Shown here piece by piece: positions 36,183 to 44,431 of a stretch of 64,000 nt of DNA. The translations under genes and the position numbers were made by a program. The stretch comes from a bacterium. GTDB lineage: Bacteria > Desulfobacterota > Binatia > HRBIN30 > CADEER01. The notes beneath the pieces are model-generated. The model did not search any database and was not told where the DNA came from. It saw only the letters and a program-made list of their open reading frames with translations. Each line of letters opens with the position of its first letter. Positions within the stretch are counted from its first letter, which is position 1. The DNA lies in assembly GCA_019637795.1 (NCBI GenBank), contig JAHBUY010000001.1, positions 145,001 through 209,000 on the forward strand, given 5' to 3'.

Positions 36183-37379
36183 TCACCGTTCCTCCGGCGG
36201 CGGCAGGTGGCGGAAGGCGCGGTACAGAAGCAGGTCGTAGGCGATCTTCATCGCGGCGCCGACGTAGAGCGGGCCGGCGAGCGCCCCGCCCTGCATCAGG
36301 GCGCCCGCGAAGGCGGGGCCGACGGCCCAGCCGGCGAGGCGGACCAGGTTGGTGACGCCGGCGGCGGTGGTGCGCTCCGCCGGCCGCACCACCGCCATGG
36401 TGTAGGACTGGCGAGTCGGCACGTCCATCTCCACCAGGCCCTCGCGCAGCACGAACAACGCGGCGGCGATGGGAAAGGTCGGCGCCCACGGGATGGTGAT
36501 CAGCAGCAGGCTCGACGGGATGTGGGTGAAGACCATCGTGTTGACCAGCCCGATGCGCTTGGCGAGCCACGCCGCGGCGAGGTGGGATCCGGCGTTGGCG
36601 ATCCGGGCGACGAAGAACAACGGCCCCAGCAGCCCGCCGCCGACGCCGAAGCGCTCGGCGAGGAAGTAGGCGAGCAACGCCGTCGCCAGGAAGCCGCCGG
36701 CAATGCTGTCGACCGCGAACAACCCGGCCAGTCGGGCGATGATGCCGCGACTCTCGGGGCTCAGCCGCCGTTCGGCCGCGGTCGTGGCGTCCACTTCGAC
36801 CGCCGGCGAGAGGGCGGCGTAGAGCGCCGCGCAGAGCACCGCCAGCGCCGCCGGCGCCGCCATCGTCAGGCGCAGGACCGCGAGGTCGTCGCCGCGCCCG
36901 AGCAGCGCCGGAATCCCGGCGGCGAGACCGCCGAGCGCATGGCCGACGTCCTGGAGAACGCTCAGCCAGGCGAACGCCGTCGTGCGTCCGCTGTCGTCGG
37001 TGGTGGCGGGCAGCGCCGCCTGCTCCACCACCAGCGCCGCGCCGCGATCACGCCCCATGCCGTTCACCATGCCGACCGCGGCGGCGACGGCGATGACTCC
37101 GGCGGACGAGGCCCCCGCCACCGCCGCCGCGCCGGCGGCGCTGAGCAGCGACAGGCCGATCAGCCAGGCGCGGCGCCGGACCCGATCGCCGATCATGGTC
37201 ACGGCCAGAACGGCGCTCGCCGCGCCGGCGAGGCCGACGCCGACGATCGTCCCGATCAGCGCCGGGCCGAATCCCAGGTCGGCCAGGTAGAGGCCGAGCA
37301 TCACGCCGACCATTCCCGTCGCGAAGGCGCGCAGGAAGCCGGTGGCGTAGAGGAGCGCGCGATCGCGGACGGGAGTCAC
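36183..37379 (-). CDS. MFS transporter
   Basis: A 398-residue major facilitator. Twelve hydrophobic segments are countable, starting with LLYATGFLRAFATGMVGVMLGLYL. The loop between helices 2 and 3 is short and basic (GDRVRRRAW), in the place of the G-x-x-x-D-R-x-G-R-R motif. An intracellular loop of about 50 residues rich in Asp/Arg/Pro lies between helices 6 and 7. GTG 37379 overlaps the stop of the DUF35 gene (GTGA), so it is translated with the DUF35/thiolase-fold genes. The substrate is unknown; context suggests an acid or sterol-like compound whose CoA ester is degraded nearby. Confidence 0.85.
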   Translation of the reverse strand: MTPVRDRALLYATGFLRAFATGMVGVMLGLYLADLGFGPALIGTIVGVGLAGAASAVLAVTMIGDRVRRRAWLIGLSLLSAAGAAAVAGASSAGVIAVAAAVGMVNGMGRDRGAALVVEQAALPATTDDSGRTTAFAWLSVLQDVGHALGGLAAGIPALLGRGDDLAVLRLTMAAPAALAVLCAALYAALSPAVEVDATTAAERRLSPESRGIIARLAGLFAVDSIAGGFLATALLAYFLAERFGVGGGLLGPLFFVARIANAGSHLAAAWLAKRIGLVNTMVFTHIPSSLLLITIPWAPTFPIAAALFVLREGLVEMDVPTRQSYTMAVVRPAERTTAAGVTNLVRLAGWAVGPAFAGALMQGGALAGPLYVGAAMKIAYDLLLYRAFRHLPPPEER

Positions 37380-37789
37380 ACCGGCGCGAACGTCGGCAGC
37401 GTCACCGCCGCCGTCGCATCCTCGAACGCCACCTGCACCGCCATGCCGATGCGCACCGCCTCCGGCGCGCAGCCGACGATGTTGGCCAGCAGGCGCACGC
37501 CCTCCTCCAACTCGACGTAAGCGAGGACGTACGGCAGCGCATCGCGAAACCCCGGCGCCTGATTCTGGTGCGTCACGGTGAACGTGTAGACCGTCCCGCG
37601 CCCCGAACAGCGCACCCACTCGACGGCGTCCGAGAGGCACGTCGGACACAGCGCCCGCGGGTAGTGGCGCAGCGCGCCGCAGGCGGCGCAGCGCTGGATC
37701 ACCAGCTCGCGCCGCTGACACGCCTCCCAGAAACCCTTTGACTCCTCGTCGATCCGCGGCAGCGGCTTGGCGTACTTCGCATCAGCCAT
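37376..37789 (-). CDS. DUF35 zinc-ribbon/OB-fold protein
   Basis: A 137-residue acyl-CoA-associated DUF35 protein. The N-terminal helix KGFWEACQRRELVIQ leads to a zinc ribbon with Cys34, Cys37, Cys48 and Cys51 (RCAACGALRHYPRALCPTC), followed by an OB-fold of about 75 residues (YTFTVTHQNQAPGF ... LPYVLAYVELEEGVRLLANI). DUF35 proteins form complexes with thiolase-fold enzymes, such as the Ltp2-type aldolases of steroid side-chain degradation. The thiolase-fold gene is upstream on the same strand, 93 bases away, and the MFS gene is translationally coupled downstream. Confidence 0.9.
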   Translation of the reverse strand: MADAKYAKPLPRIDEESKGFWEACQRRELVIQRCAACGALRHYPRALCPTCLSDAVEWVRCSGRGTVYTFTVTHQNQAPGFRDALPYVLAYVELEEGVRLLANIVGCAPEAVRIGMAVQVAFEDATAAVTLPTFAPV

Positions 37790-37882
37790 GGTCGGACCCC
37801 CGAGCGCCTTGGCGCGGCGACGCGGAGCACCGGCGCGTGCCGCCTCGCTCCGCTCTTCCGCGCCTCCGCGTGGACGCCGTCC

Positions 37883-39031
37883 TCATCGTCCGAGCACCAG
37901 GGTCACGCCGCTGTGGCGCAGGCCGAGCATGCCGCCGGTACCGTGGCAGAGCGCGATCGCGCAGTCCGCCACCTGGCGCGGGCCGCACTCGCCGCGCAGT
38001 TGCCGCACCGCCTCGATGACCAGGAAGATGCCGCGCATGCCGGGGTGGTTGGACGAGAGCCCGCCGCCGTCGGTGTTGGTCGGCAGCGCGCCGCCGAGGC
38101 CGAGGCGGCCGTTCTGGACGAAGGCGCCCCCCTCGCCCTTGGCGCAGAAGCCGAGATTCTCGAGCGTCAGCAGGACGGTGATGGTGAAGGAATCGTAGAG
38201 CATGCAGAGGTCGATGTCGGCGTGGTCGACGCCGGCCATCGCCAGGGCGCGCGGTCCCGATGCCTTCGCCGCCATGTCGGTGAGGTCGCGCCGGCCCATG
38301 GCGGTGTGGCACAGCGACTCGCTACCGCCGAGGATGCGCACCGGCGCCTTCGCCAGGTCGCGCGCCCGTTCGGCGCTGGTGACGACGATGGCGCCGCCGC
38401 CGTCGGAGATGATGCAGCAGTCGAGCAGGTGCAGCGGCGACGAGACGACCCGCGACGCCAGCACGTCGGCGACGGTGATCGGGTCGCGGTATTTGGCGCG
38501 CGGGTTGAGCCCGGCGTGGCGGCGCATCGTCACCGCGATCTCCGCCAGTTGCTCGGCGGTGGTGCCGAACTCGTGCATGTGGCGCTGTGCGGCCAGCGCG
38601 TAGGCGTTGAGCACCGTCGGCCCGAAGGGGACCTCGAACTGGTCCGGCGGGTCGCCGCTGGTGAGCCCGCCGGTGCCGACCGCGAACCGCTCCGACGACG
38701 CCGTGCTGCCATAGACGATCAGCGCCGTCTCGCAAAGGCCGGCGGCGATCGCGGCGGCGGCGTGCAGCACGTGGGCGACGAACGAGGAGCCGCCGATGTT
38801 GGTCGCATCGTGGAAGCGCGGCGTCAGGTTCAGGTGCTCGGCGAGGGTCATGATGCCGATCGGACCGACGCCGGCGGTGAGAAATCCGTCGACGTCGCCA
38901 ATGGTCAACCCGGCGTCGGCGAGGGCGCCGCGCGCCGCCTCGGCGCAGATCTGGTATTGGGTCTTGTCCGGCGCCCAGCGCGTCGGGTGTTCGTACACGC
39001 CGGCGATGACGGCGCGATCGAGGAGGCTCAT
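37883..39031 (-). CDS. Thiolase-fold protein, Ltp2-like aldolase candidate
   Basis: A 382-residue thiolase-superfamily protein of the lipid-transfer (SCP-x) branch. The reactive-Cys position of true thiolases is not Cys: the local sequence is ATNIGGSSFVAH (Ser82-Ser83). The C-terminal motifs are also different (GGGLSSNHPGMRG, CHGTGGMLG). Loss of the Cys together with a neighbouring DUF35 gene is the pattern of Ltp2, which with DUF35 performs a retro-aldol C-C cleavage of side-chain CoA esters instead of thiolysis. The Tyr-containing segment MLYDSFTITVLLTLENLGF fits this. ATG 39031 overlaps the stop of the upstream hydrolase gene by four bases. Confidence 0.8.
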   Translation of the reverse strand: MSLLDRAVIAGVYEHPTRWAPDKTQYQICAEAARGALADAGLTIGDVDGFLTAGVGPIGIMTLAEHLNLTPRFHDATNIGGSSFVAHVLHAAAAIAAGLCETALIVYGSTASSERFAVGTGGLTSGDPPDQFEVPFGPTVLNAYALAAQRHMHEFGTTAEQLAEIAVTMRRHAGLNPRAKYRDPITVADVLASRVVSSPLHLLDCCIISDGGGAIVVTSAERARDLAKAPVRILGGSESLCHTAMGRRDLTDMAAKASGPRALAMAGVDHADIDLCMLYDSFTITVLLTLENLGFCAKGEGGAFVQNGRLGLGGALPTNTDGGGLSSNHPGMRGIFLVIEAVRQLRGECGPRQVADCAIALCHGTGGMLGLRHSGVTLVLGR

Positions 39032-39837
39032 CGCGGCAGCTCCGCGAGAAACTCGTCGACCGCGGCATTGAAGGCCGCGGGCTGCTCGCTGGTCAGCATG
39101 TGGCCGGCGCCGTCGATCACCACCAGGCGCGCGCCGGCGATGCCGCGTTGCAGCGCCTCGGCCTGCGCGGGCGGCGCGAAGTGGTCGTCGCGGCCGGTGA
39201 TCACCAGCGTCGGCACCCGCACGGCGGCGAGCCGATCGCCGAGATCGACGCCGTCGCAGGCGAGCAGGTCCGTATAGCGGACGCGCGGATCGGTCTTCAC
39301 CTGCTCCATGAAACACTCGCGCACCACCGCCATGTCGACCGCGGGCGAGAACAGGTTCATGGCGAAGGGCTGGGTGGCGCGCCCCATGGTGACCTCGCGC
39401 CAGGTGTCGAGGCTGGCCTGCGGAATGGCGAAGGCGGTCGGCGTCGCCACCAGCACCAGGGCGCGCACCCGCGCCGGGTGGGCGAGGGCGAAGGCGAGCG
39501 CCACGGCGCCGCCCATCGCGCGGCCGACCAGCACCGCCGGTCGCAGCCGGAGCGCATCGGCGAATCCGGCCAGGCAGCGAACGTGGGCGTCGAGGTCGGG
39601 CAACCCCTCGGTGCTGCCCGAGCGGCCGTGGCCGGGGAAGTCGAGCGCCACCGCGGAGTGCGCGGCGGCGACGTGCGCGAGCTGGCGATGCCAGGTGTGC
39701 GCGTTCGAGCCGGCGCCGTGGAGGAAGAGCAGCAGCTCGCCGCGCGCGAGCGCCGGCGGCACGCCGGGCAGCGTCGAAGCCCCGGTGTGGAAGTAGCTCA
39801 GCGCCGTGCCGTCGACGGTGACGTATTTCGAGAACAT
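39028..39837 (-). CDS. Alpha/beta hydrolase with Ala in place of the catalytic Ser
   Basis: A 269-residue alpha/beta-hydrolase fold protein. The oxyanion region is LLLFLHGAGSNAHTWHRQL, the second strand ALDFPGHGRSG, the acid strand VITGRDDHFAPP, and the catalytic His is in DGAGHMLTSEQ. The nucleophile elbow, normally G-H-S-M-G-G, reads GRAMGG (105-110), so Ala107 replaces Ser and Arg106 replaces His. The gene is intact otherwise. It may be a non-hydrolytic member (binding protein, lyase or C-C bond enzyme). Its stop overlaps the thiolase-fold gene's start, so it belongs to that operon. ATG 39837 is chosen because the longer form adds 13 Arg-rich residues. Confidence 0.82.
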   Translation of the reverse strand: MFSKYVTVDGTALSYFHTGASTLPGVPPALARGELLLFLHGAGSNAHTWHRQLAHVAAAHSAVALDFPGHGRSGSTEGLPDLDAHVRCLAGFADALRLRPAVLVGRAMGGAVALAFALAHPARVRALVLVATPTAFAIPQASLDTWREVTMGRATQPFAMNLFSPAVDMAVVRECFMEQVKTDPRVRYTDLLACDGVDLGDRLAAVRVPTLVITGRDDHFAPPAQAEALQRGIAGARLVVIDGAGHMLTSEQPAAFNAAVDEFLAELPR

Positions 39838-39916
39838 GCGCGGCGGGAAGATGGCGGAGCGGTGCCTGCGACGCAAGCCGCGTCCGGTTGTCCGCGCCGG
39901 TTGTGCGCGCCGGTTG

Positions 39917-39946
39917 TTGCCGTGGCCGCGCCGGCGATGCTAGCCC
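39917..39946 (+). promoter_or_regulatory. Sigma-70-type promoter, leaderless geometry (oxidoreductase)
   Basis: TTGCCG, an 18-base spacer, then TAGCCC preceded by GC. The -10 begins 13 bases before ATG 39954. It lies in the 116-base divergent gap between the hydrolase and oxidoreductase genes. Confidence 0.45.
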
Positions 39947-39953
39947 CCGCCGC

Positions 39954-41042
39954 ATGCAGCGCGTCCGCATCGGGCTCATCGGCGGCGGCATGATCGGCAG
40001 CACGCACGCGGCCGTCCTGCAGACGATCGCCCAGGCGATGCCCGATCGCCTCGAGCTGGTCGCGGTGGCCGATCCCGATGCCGCGACGCGCGACCGCTTC
40101 CAGACCCTCTACGGCTGGGCCGAGGTCTATCCCGATCACGCCGCGCTCCTGCGCGGCGCGGCGGTCGACGCGGTGTTCGTCTGCACGCCGACCGTGCACC
40201 ACGCGGCGATCGTGCGCGACGTCGCCGCCGCCGGTCGCCATCTGTTCTGCGAGAAGCCGCTCGCCATGTCGCTGCCCGAGGCGCGGGCGATGCACGCCGC
40301 CGTCCAGCGCGCCGGCGTGCGAGCGCAGATCGGGCTGGTGCTGCGCTTCTCGGCGATCTACGGCGTGATCCGCGACCTGCTCGTCGACCCGGCCCTCGGC
40401 GCGCCGATGGCGGTCGTCTTTCGCGACGACCAGTGCTTTCCGATCCGCGGTCTGCACGACACCCGCTGGCGCGCCGATCGCCAGCAGACGGCGGGTGGCA
40501 CGCTGATCGAGCACGGCGTCCACGATCTCGATCTGCTCGCCTGGCTCTTCGGACCGATCGCGACGCTGCGCGCCTGGCGGCAGAACCACGCCGGCCACGA
40601 CGGCGTCGAGGATTACGTGGCGGTGGAGCTCGCCTTCGCCACCGGACTGCGCGCCCAGTTGGTGACGATCTGGCACGACATGCTGCAACGGCCGTCGAAC
40701 CGGCGGCTGGAGGTCTTCTGCCGCCGCGGGTTCCTCGCCAGCGAGGCCGACATGCGCGGCGACATCGAGCTGCAGCGCGGCGACGACCCGCTCGAGCTCC
40801 TGCGCTGGCCGGCGATCCACGAGCGCTTCGCGGCGCGGCGCGGCCGCGCCGCGGACCGCTTCGCCGACTGGTACGGCGTTCCCTATCTGCTGCAGGACCT
40901 GTCGTTCATCGAGGCCCTGCTGGCCGACCGCGATCCCGACCCCGGCCTGGAGGTCGGCGTCGAAGCGCAGCGCCTGGCCGCCGCGGTGTACGAAGCCGCG
41001 GAGCGGGGAACCGAGATCGACGTCGCGGCGTTTCCCTCATAG
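39954..41042 (+). CDS. Gfo/Idh/MocA-family oxidoreductase
   Basis: A 362-residue NAD(P)-dependent oxidoreductase. The Rossmann N-terminus is RIGLIGGGMIGSTHA, followed by VAVADPDAATRD and FVCTPTVHHAAIVRD. The EKP motif FCEKPLAMSLPEA supplies the catalytic Lys. The C-terminal substrate domain has GGTLIEHGVHDLDLLAWLFG with the expected Asp/His pair. It would oxidise or reduce a cyclitol or sugar ring alcohol. The family alone does not define the substrate, and the neighbouring lipid-degradation genes do not help. ATG 39954 is set by the promoter geometry; a frame from 39888 would extend it with Arg/Cys residues. Confidence 0.88.
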   Translation: MQRVRIGLIGGGMIGSTHAAVLQTIAQAMPDRLELVAVADPDAATRDRFQTLYGWAEVYPDHAALLRGAAVDAVFVCTPTVHHAAIVRDVAAAGRHLFCEKPLAMSLPEARAMHAAVQRAGVRAQIGLVLRFSAIYGVIRDLLVDPALGAPMAVVFRDDQCFPIRGLHDTRWRADRQQTAGGTLIEHGVHDLDLLAWLFGPIATLRAWRQNHAGHDGVEDYVAVELAFATGLRAQLVTIWHDMLQRPSNRRLEVFCRRGFLASEADMRGDIELQRGDDPLELLRWPAIHERFAARRGRAADRFADWYGVPYLLQDLSFIEALLADRDPDPGLEVGVEAQRLAAAVYEAAERGTEIDVAAFPS

Positions 41043-41309
41043 CCACTCCATCAGCATCGCGATCCCGATCAGCACGAAGAGGGCGGCGCTGACCTTGCGG
41101 ACCACGCTCAGCGGGATGACTTCCGCCAGGCCGGCGCCGACGGCGACGCCGAGGGCGCTGACCGCCACCAGGGCGAGGCTGGCGCCGACGAATACGGCCA
41201 CCGGCCGTTTCGTCGAGGCGCTCAACGTGACCGCCGCGAGCTGCGTCTTGTCCCCGAGCTCGGCGAGAAAGATGGCCCCGAAGGTCGATACGATCAGCTT
41301 CCAATCCAA
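41037..41309 (-). CDS. Half-size UPF0016 (Gdt1/TMEM165-type) membrane protein
   Basis: A 90-residue membrane protein with the UPF0016 signature FLAELGDKTQLAAV (E-x-G-D with Glu17 and Asp20), followed by two hydrophobic helices and a final helix. Full-length homologues have two such repeats (about 190 residues) and transport Ca2+/Mn2+ or export Mn2+. A single-repeat protein would have to dimerise. TTG 41309 is chosen because AGGAG lies 6 bases upstream; an in-frame ATG at 41375 would translate through the hairpin element. The last 6 bases overlap the convergent oxidoreductase end. Confidence 0.75.
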   Translation of the reverse strand: MDWKLIVSTFGAIFLAELGDKTQLAAVTLSASTKRPVAVFVGASLALVAVSALGVAVGAGLAEVIPLSVVRKVSAALFVLIGIAMLMEWL

Positions 41310-41319
41310 TGCCGTCTCC

Positions 41320-41402
41320 TGGAGGGCGCCGCTCCGTCGGCGCCTGACGATCTGGAGCGAATGCTCCCCCTTCAAGCGGCGCCGACGGAGCGGCGCCCTC
41401 CA
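41320..41402. repeat. Perfect 25-bp inverted repeat with nested hairpin
   Basis: Arms 41320-41344 and 41378-41402 are exactly complementary over 25 bases (left arm starts TGGAGGGCGCCGCTCC). The 33-base loop contains a second hairpin, GGAGC GAAT GCTCC (41354-41367). It lies between the GH13 stop (41406) and the UPF0016 start on the minus strand. It may terminate transcription, block the UPF0016 start, or be a small palindromic element. There is no T-tract. Confidence 0.75.
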
Positions 41403-41405
41403 TCA

Positions 41406-43007
41406 CTATTGGGTCACGACGATCACGCCCTCGACGGGCTGCAGCAGCAGGCGGCCGGTGACCGCCGCCTCCCGGCCGCGGGTCGAGATGACGACGTGAC
41501 CATGCGCCGGCAACGACACCTCGACCGGCACCTCGCCGAAATTCAACCCCACGACCAGCCGCTGCGCGGCGTGGTCGCGCGCGTACACGAAGGCGCCGGG
41601 CGGGGCGTCGAGCACCCGCAGGGTGCCCTCGAGCAGCGCCGGCGACGTCTTCCGCCACCAGATGACGCGGCGGTAGAACGACAGCAGGGAGCGCGGGTCG
41701 TCGCGTTGCGCGGCGACGTTCACCGTCGGCCACTCCGCGCCGAGCGGCAGCCAGGGCGGCTCGGCGCTGAAGCCGGCGTGCGGCGACGCGTCCCACGGCA
41801 TCGGCGTGCGCTCCGGATCGCGGCCGAGGGCGGGGAAGCGCTTGCCGACCGGATCGCAGATGCGCTCGGGTGGGATCTCGCCGTCGCGCATGCCGAGCTC
41901 CTCGCCGTAGTAGAGGAACGGCGTGCCGCGCAGGGTGAGCAGCATCAGGGCGGCGACGCGGGCGCGGGCATCGCCGTGCTCGGGATGGTCGAAGCGGGTG
42001 CGGTGGCGCGGCGCGTCGTGGCTGGACAGCACGTAGGTCGGCTGCGCGCCCGGCGGCCACAGGCGTTCCACCTCCTCGACCCGCTGACGGAACAGCTCGG
42101 CGTCCCACGGCGTCCACTGGAAGGCGAAGTTGAAGGCCAGCGGCAGCTCGTCGAGGGCGGCGCCGTGGTAGGCGGCGACCTTGGCCGGTTCGAGCAGGTA
42201 GACCTCGCCGACCATCGTGCGGTCGCCGTGCTGGTCGAGCAGGCGACGCCAGCCGCGGATGATCTCGTGCACCTCCGGGCGGTCGTGGTCCCAGACGTGC
42301 TGCTGGCCGAAGTAGTCGCGGATCGGGTGCGGATCGTCGGCGTCGGGCGGCGGGTTGTCGCGGAACTGGTCGTCCTTGATCAGCTTGTGGATGACATCGA
42401 CGCGGAATCCGTCGACGCCGCGCCGCAGCCAGAAGTCGATCGCCTGCCGCATCGCCGCCACGACCGCCGGGTTGCGCCAGTTGAGATCGGGCTGCTCGGC
42501 GAGGAAGGAGTGCAGGTAGTACTGGCCGGTGGTCGGGTCGAGCGACCACGCCGGACCGCCGAAGCTGCTCACCCAGTTGGTGGGGGGGCCGCCGTCCGGG
42601 GCCGGATCGCGCCAGATGTACCAGTCGCGCCTGGCGGCGGCGCGGCTGCGGCGCGACTCGATGAACCAGGGGTGCAGGTGCGAGGTGTGGTTCGGCACCA
42701 GGTCGAGGATGACCTTCATGCCGCGGCGGTGCGCCGCGGCGAGCAGGTGGTCGAGATCGCCGAGCGAGCCGAACAGGGGATCGACGGCGGTGTAGTCGCT
42801 GACGTCGTAGCCGAAATCGAACATCGGCGACGGATTGATCGGCGTCAGCCACAGCGCGTCGACGCCGAGCGAGCGGGCCGTGCCGTCGTTGAGATAGTCG
42901 AGGCGCGCCGTGATGCCGGCGAGATCGCCCACGCCGTCGCCGTTCGCGTCCTGGAAGGAGCGCACGTAGATCTCGTAGAAGACGGCGCGCCGCCACCACT
43001 CCCGCAT
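41406..43007 (-). CDS. GH13 alpha-glucosidase / alpha-amylase family
   Basis: A 533-residue cytosolic glycoside hydrolase 13. The conserved regions are visible: DLVPNHTSH (102-110, His107), GFRVDVIHK with nucleophile Asp204, MVGEVYLL with acid/base Glu268, and SSHDAPRH with Asp331. The early segment AVFYEIYVRSFQDANGDGVGDLAGI is typical of oligo-1,6-glucosidase/alpha-glucosidase subfamilies. It would cleave alpha-glucosidic bonds in malto-oligosaccharides, trehalose or sucrose-like sugars. No signal peptide is seen. The frame runs on upstream into the AarF gene, but ATG 43007 (MREWWRRAVFYEIY) is the family start. Confidence 0.93.
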   Translation of the reverse strand: MREWWRRAVFYEIYVRSFQDANGDGVGDLAGITARLDYLNDGTARSLGVDALWLTPINPSPMFDFGYDVSDYTAVDPLFGSLGDLDHLLAAAHRRGMKVILDLVPNHTSHLHPWFIESRRSRAAARRDWYIWRDPAPDGGPPTNWVSSFGGPAWSLDPTTGQYYLHSFLAEQPDLNWRNPAVVAAMRQAIDFWLRRGVDGFRVDVIHKLIKDDQFRDNPPPDADDPHPIRDYFGQQHVWDHDRPEVHEIIRGWRRLLDQHGDRTMVGEVYLLEPAKVAAYHGAALDELPLAFNFAFQWTPWDAELFRQRVEEVERLWPPGAQPTYVLSSHDAPRHRTRFDHPEHGDARARVAALMLLTLRGTPFLYYGEELGMRDGEIPPERICDPVGKRFPALGRDPERTPMPWDASPHAGFSAEPPWLPLGAEWPTVNVAAQRDDPRSLLSFYRRVIWWRKTSPALLEGTLRVLDAPPGAFVYARDHAAQRLVVGLNFGEVPVEVSLPAHGHVVISTRGREAAVTGRLLLQPVEGVIVVTQ

Positions 43008-43039
43008 CGTTCCGAGCGCCTCCGTGGTCCTCTGCCGCG

Positions 43040-44371
43040 TCAGTCGCCGTACGCCTCCACGCACTCCCTGAACAGCCGGTGCCAGTTGGCGACCGTGCCG
43101 AGCTGCTTCAGGTAGGCGTCGAGCCCGATCAGCGCCCGCGCCAGGAACACGCGGTGACCGGGGGCTTTGAAGAGGCGGTTCTCGATGCCGATGGTGGCCA
43201 CCTGCATGCCGCGCTCGAGGACGTCGTACTTCCGCGGGTCGTACTTCCTGTCGATCAGCACCGGCTCGAAGATCAGGCGCATGATGCGCAGCATCGGCGC
43301 CGGATCGTCGCCGCGGTCGAGGAAGCCGAGGCGCACCAGCGCGCTCGCCATGGCCGGCGTGTCGTTGCCCAGCATCGCCGTCGCCAGCGCGTGATAGGCG
43401 CGGCGGATCTGCTCGGGAAAGACGCGGATGCTGCCGAAGTCGAGGATCGCCAGGCGGGGGTGGAAGGTGACGAGGTAGTTCCCCGGGTGGGGATCGGTGT
43501 GCAGGGTGCCGAACTCGAAGATCTGCCGCCAGGTGACGCGGAAATACTTGATCGCCACCCAGTCCTTCGTGTCCTGGTCGATGCCCGGCTTGAGGATGTC
43601 GGCGAGCGGGTAGCCCTCGAGGCGGCTCATGGTCAGCACCCGGCGCGACGAGTACTCGGGATAGACCTCGGGGATGACGACTTCGGGGTCGTCGCGGAAC
43701 ATCTTCTGGAAGAGGGCGATGTTCTTCGCCTCGTTGACGTAGTCGAGTTCCTCGTGCAGGCGCTCCTCGAGCTCCTGGTAGACCTCGCGGTTGTCGATCT
43801 TCTGCTGCATGACGTCGCGGCCGATGAGCTGGAAGACCTGCAGCAGCGCCTTGATGTTGGAGAGATCCTGCTCGACGGTCTCGTCGACGCCCGGATACTG
43901 CACCTTCACCACCACCTCGGTGCCGTTCTTCAGCACCGCGCGGTGCACCTGGCCGAGCGAGGCGGCGGCGAAGGCCTGCTCGTCGAACTCGCGAAACAAC
44001 TGCTCCGGGTGCTTGCCGAGCTCGCGCTTCACCTGGGCGCGGATCTCGGCGTAGGCCATCGGCGGCACCTGCGACTGCACCACCGACAGGACGCGCAGCG
44101 CCTCCGCCGGCAGCATGTCGTCGCGCATCGACAGCATCTGCACCAGCTTCATGAAGGCGCCCTTCAGTTCCTTCGAGCTCTCGACGATGCGCACCGCGTT
44201 GCGGATGTGCGTGTCGAGCAGCGCCTGCTGCCGCTTGTCCTTGGAGCGGAACGGGCTCTTCAGCGCCTCCCACACGTAGGAGGTGCCGACCGAGGTGGCC
44301 AGCTCGCCGACCTTGAGCACCCGCTTGGCGCGCCCGCGCGTCAGGCGACTCTCGTGGCGACCGGCCGGCAT
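43040..44371 (-). CDS. ABC1/UbiB (AarF/ADCK)-family kinase-like protein
   Basis: A 443-residue ADCK/UbiB-type protein. The Ala-rich ATP loop is AAASLGQVHRAVLKNG, the ion-pair Lys is in VVVKVQYPG, the acidic residue is in LHEELDYVNEAKN, the catalytic-loop-like segment is GTLHTDPHPGNYLV, and ILDFGSIR stands at the DFG position. The family hallmark K-x-G-Q (here residues 75-78) reads KLVQ, with Val77 replacing Gly. In ubiquinone-type kinases that loop blocks protein-kinase activity. A role in lipid or quinone metabolism or envelope stress is likely. It is preceded by a GGCTATAAG promoter element that would give a leaderless mRNA. Confidence 0.88.
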   Translation of the reverse strand: MPAGRHESRLTRGRAKRVLKVGELATSVGTSYVWEALKSPFRSKDKRQQALLDTHIRNAVRIVESSKELKGAFMKLVQMLSMRDDMLPAEALRVLSVVQSQVPPMAYAEIRAQVKRELGKHPEQLFREFDEQAFAAASLGQVHRAVLKNGTEVVVKVQYPGVDETVEQDLSNIKALLQVFQLIGRDVMQQKIDNREVYQELEERLHEELDYVNEAKNIALFQKMFRDDPEVVIPEVYPEYSSRRVLTMSRLEGYPLADILKPGIDQDTKDWVAIKYFRVTWRQIFEFGTLHTDPHPGNYLVTFHPRLAILDFGSIRVFPEQIRRAYHALATAMLGNDTPAMASALVRLGFLDRGDDPAPMLRIMRLIFEPVLIDRKYDPRKYDVLERGMQVATIGIENRLFKAPGHRVFLARALIGLDAYLKQLGTVANWHRLFRECVEAYGD

Positions 44372-44377
44372 GCGCGG

Positions 44378-44383
44378 CTTATA
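44378..44383 (-). promoter_or_regulatory. -10 element GGCTATAAG for the UbiB-type gene (leaderless geometry)
   Basis: TATAAG, preceded by GGC, starts 12 bases upstream of the minus-strand ATG at 44371. It is the closest match to the TATAAT consensus among the GCTA-type elements of this window. Confidence 0.45.
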
Positions 44384-44388
44384 GCCGG

Positions 44389-44414
44389 GCCCGCCCGCGA
44401 AGTGGAGGGCGGGC
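44389..44414 (-). terminator. Hairpin downstream of larB
   Basis: GCCCGCCC (44389-44396) and GGGCGGGC (44407-44414) form a perfect 8-base stem with a 10-base loop, 18 bases after the larB stop and just before the UbiB-type promoter element. No clear U-tract follows. Confidence 0.4.
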
Positions 44415-44431
44415 GCGCACGCGCGCGGTGC

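Noticed and set aside
41406..44273. 955-residue minus frame that looks like a GH13 fusion
   Set aside because: The upstream half is an out-of-frame shadow of the UbiB-type gene; the GH13 protein starts at 43007.
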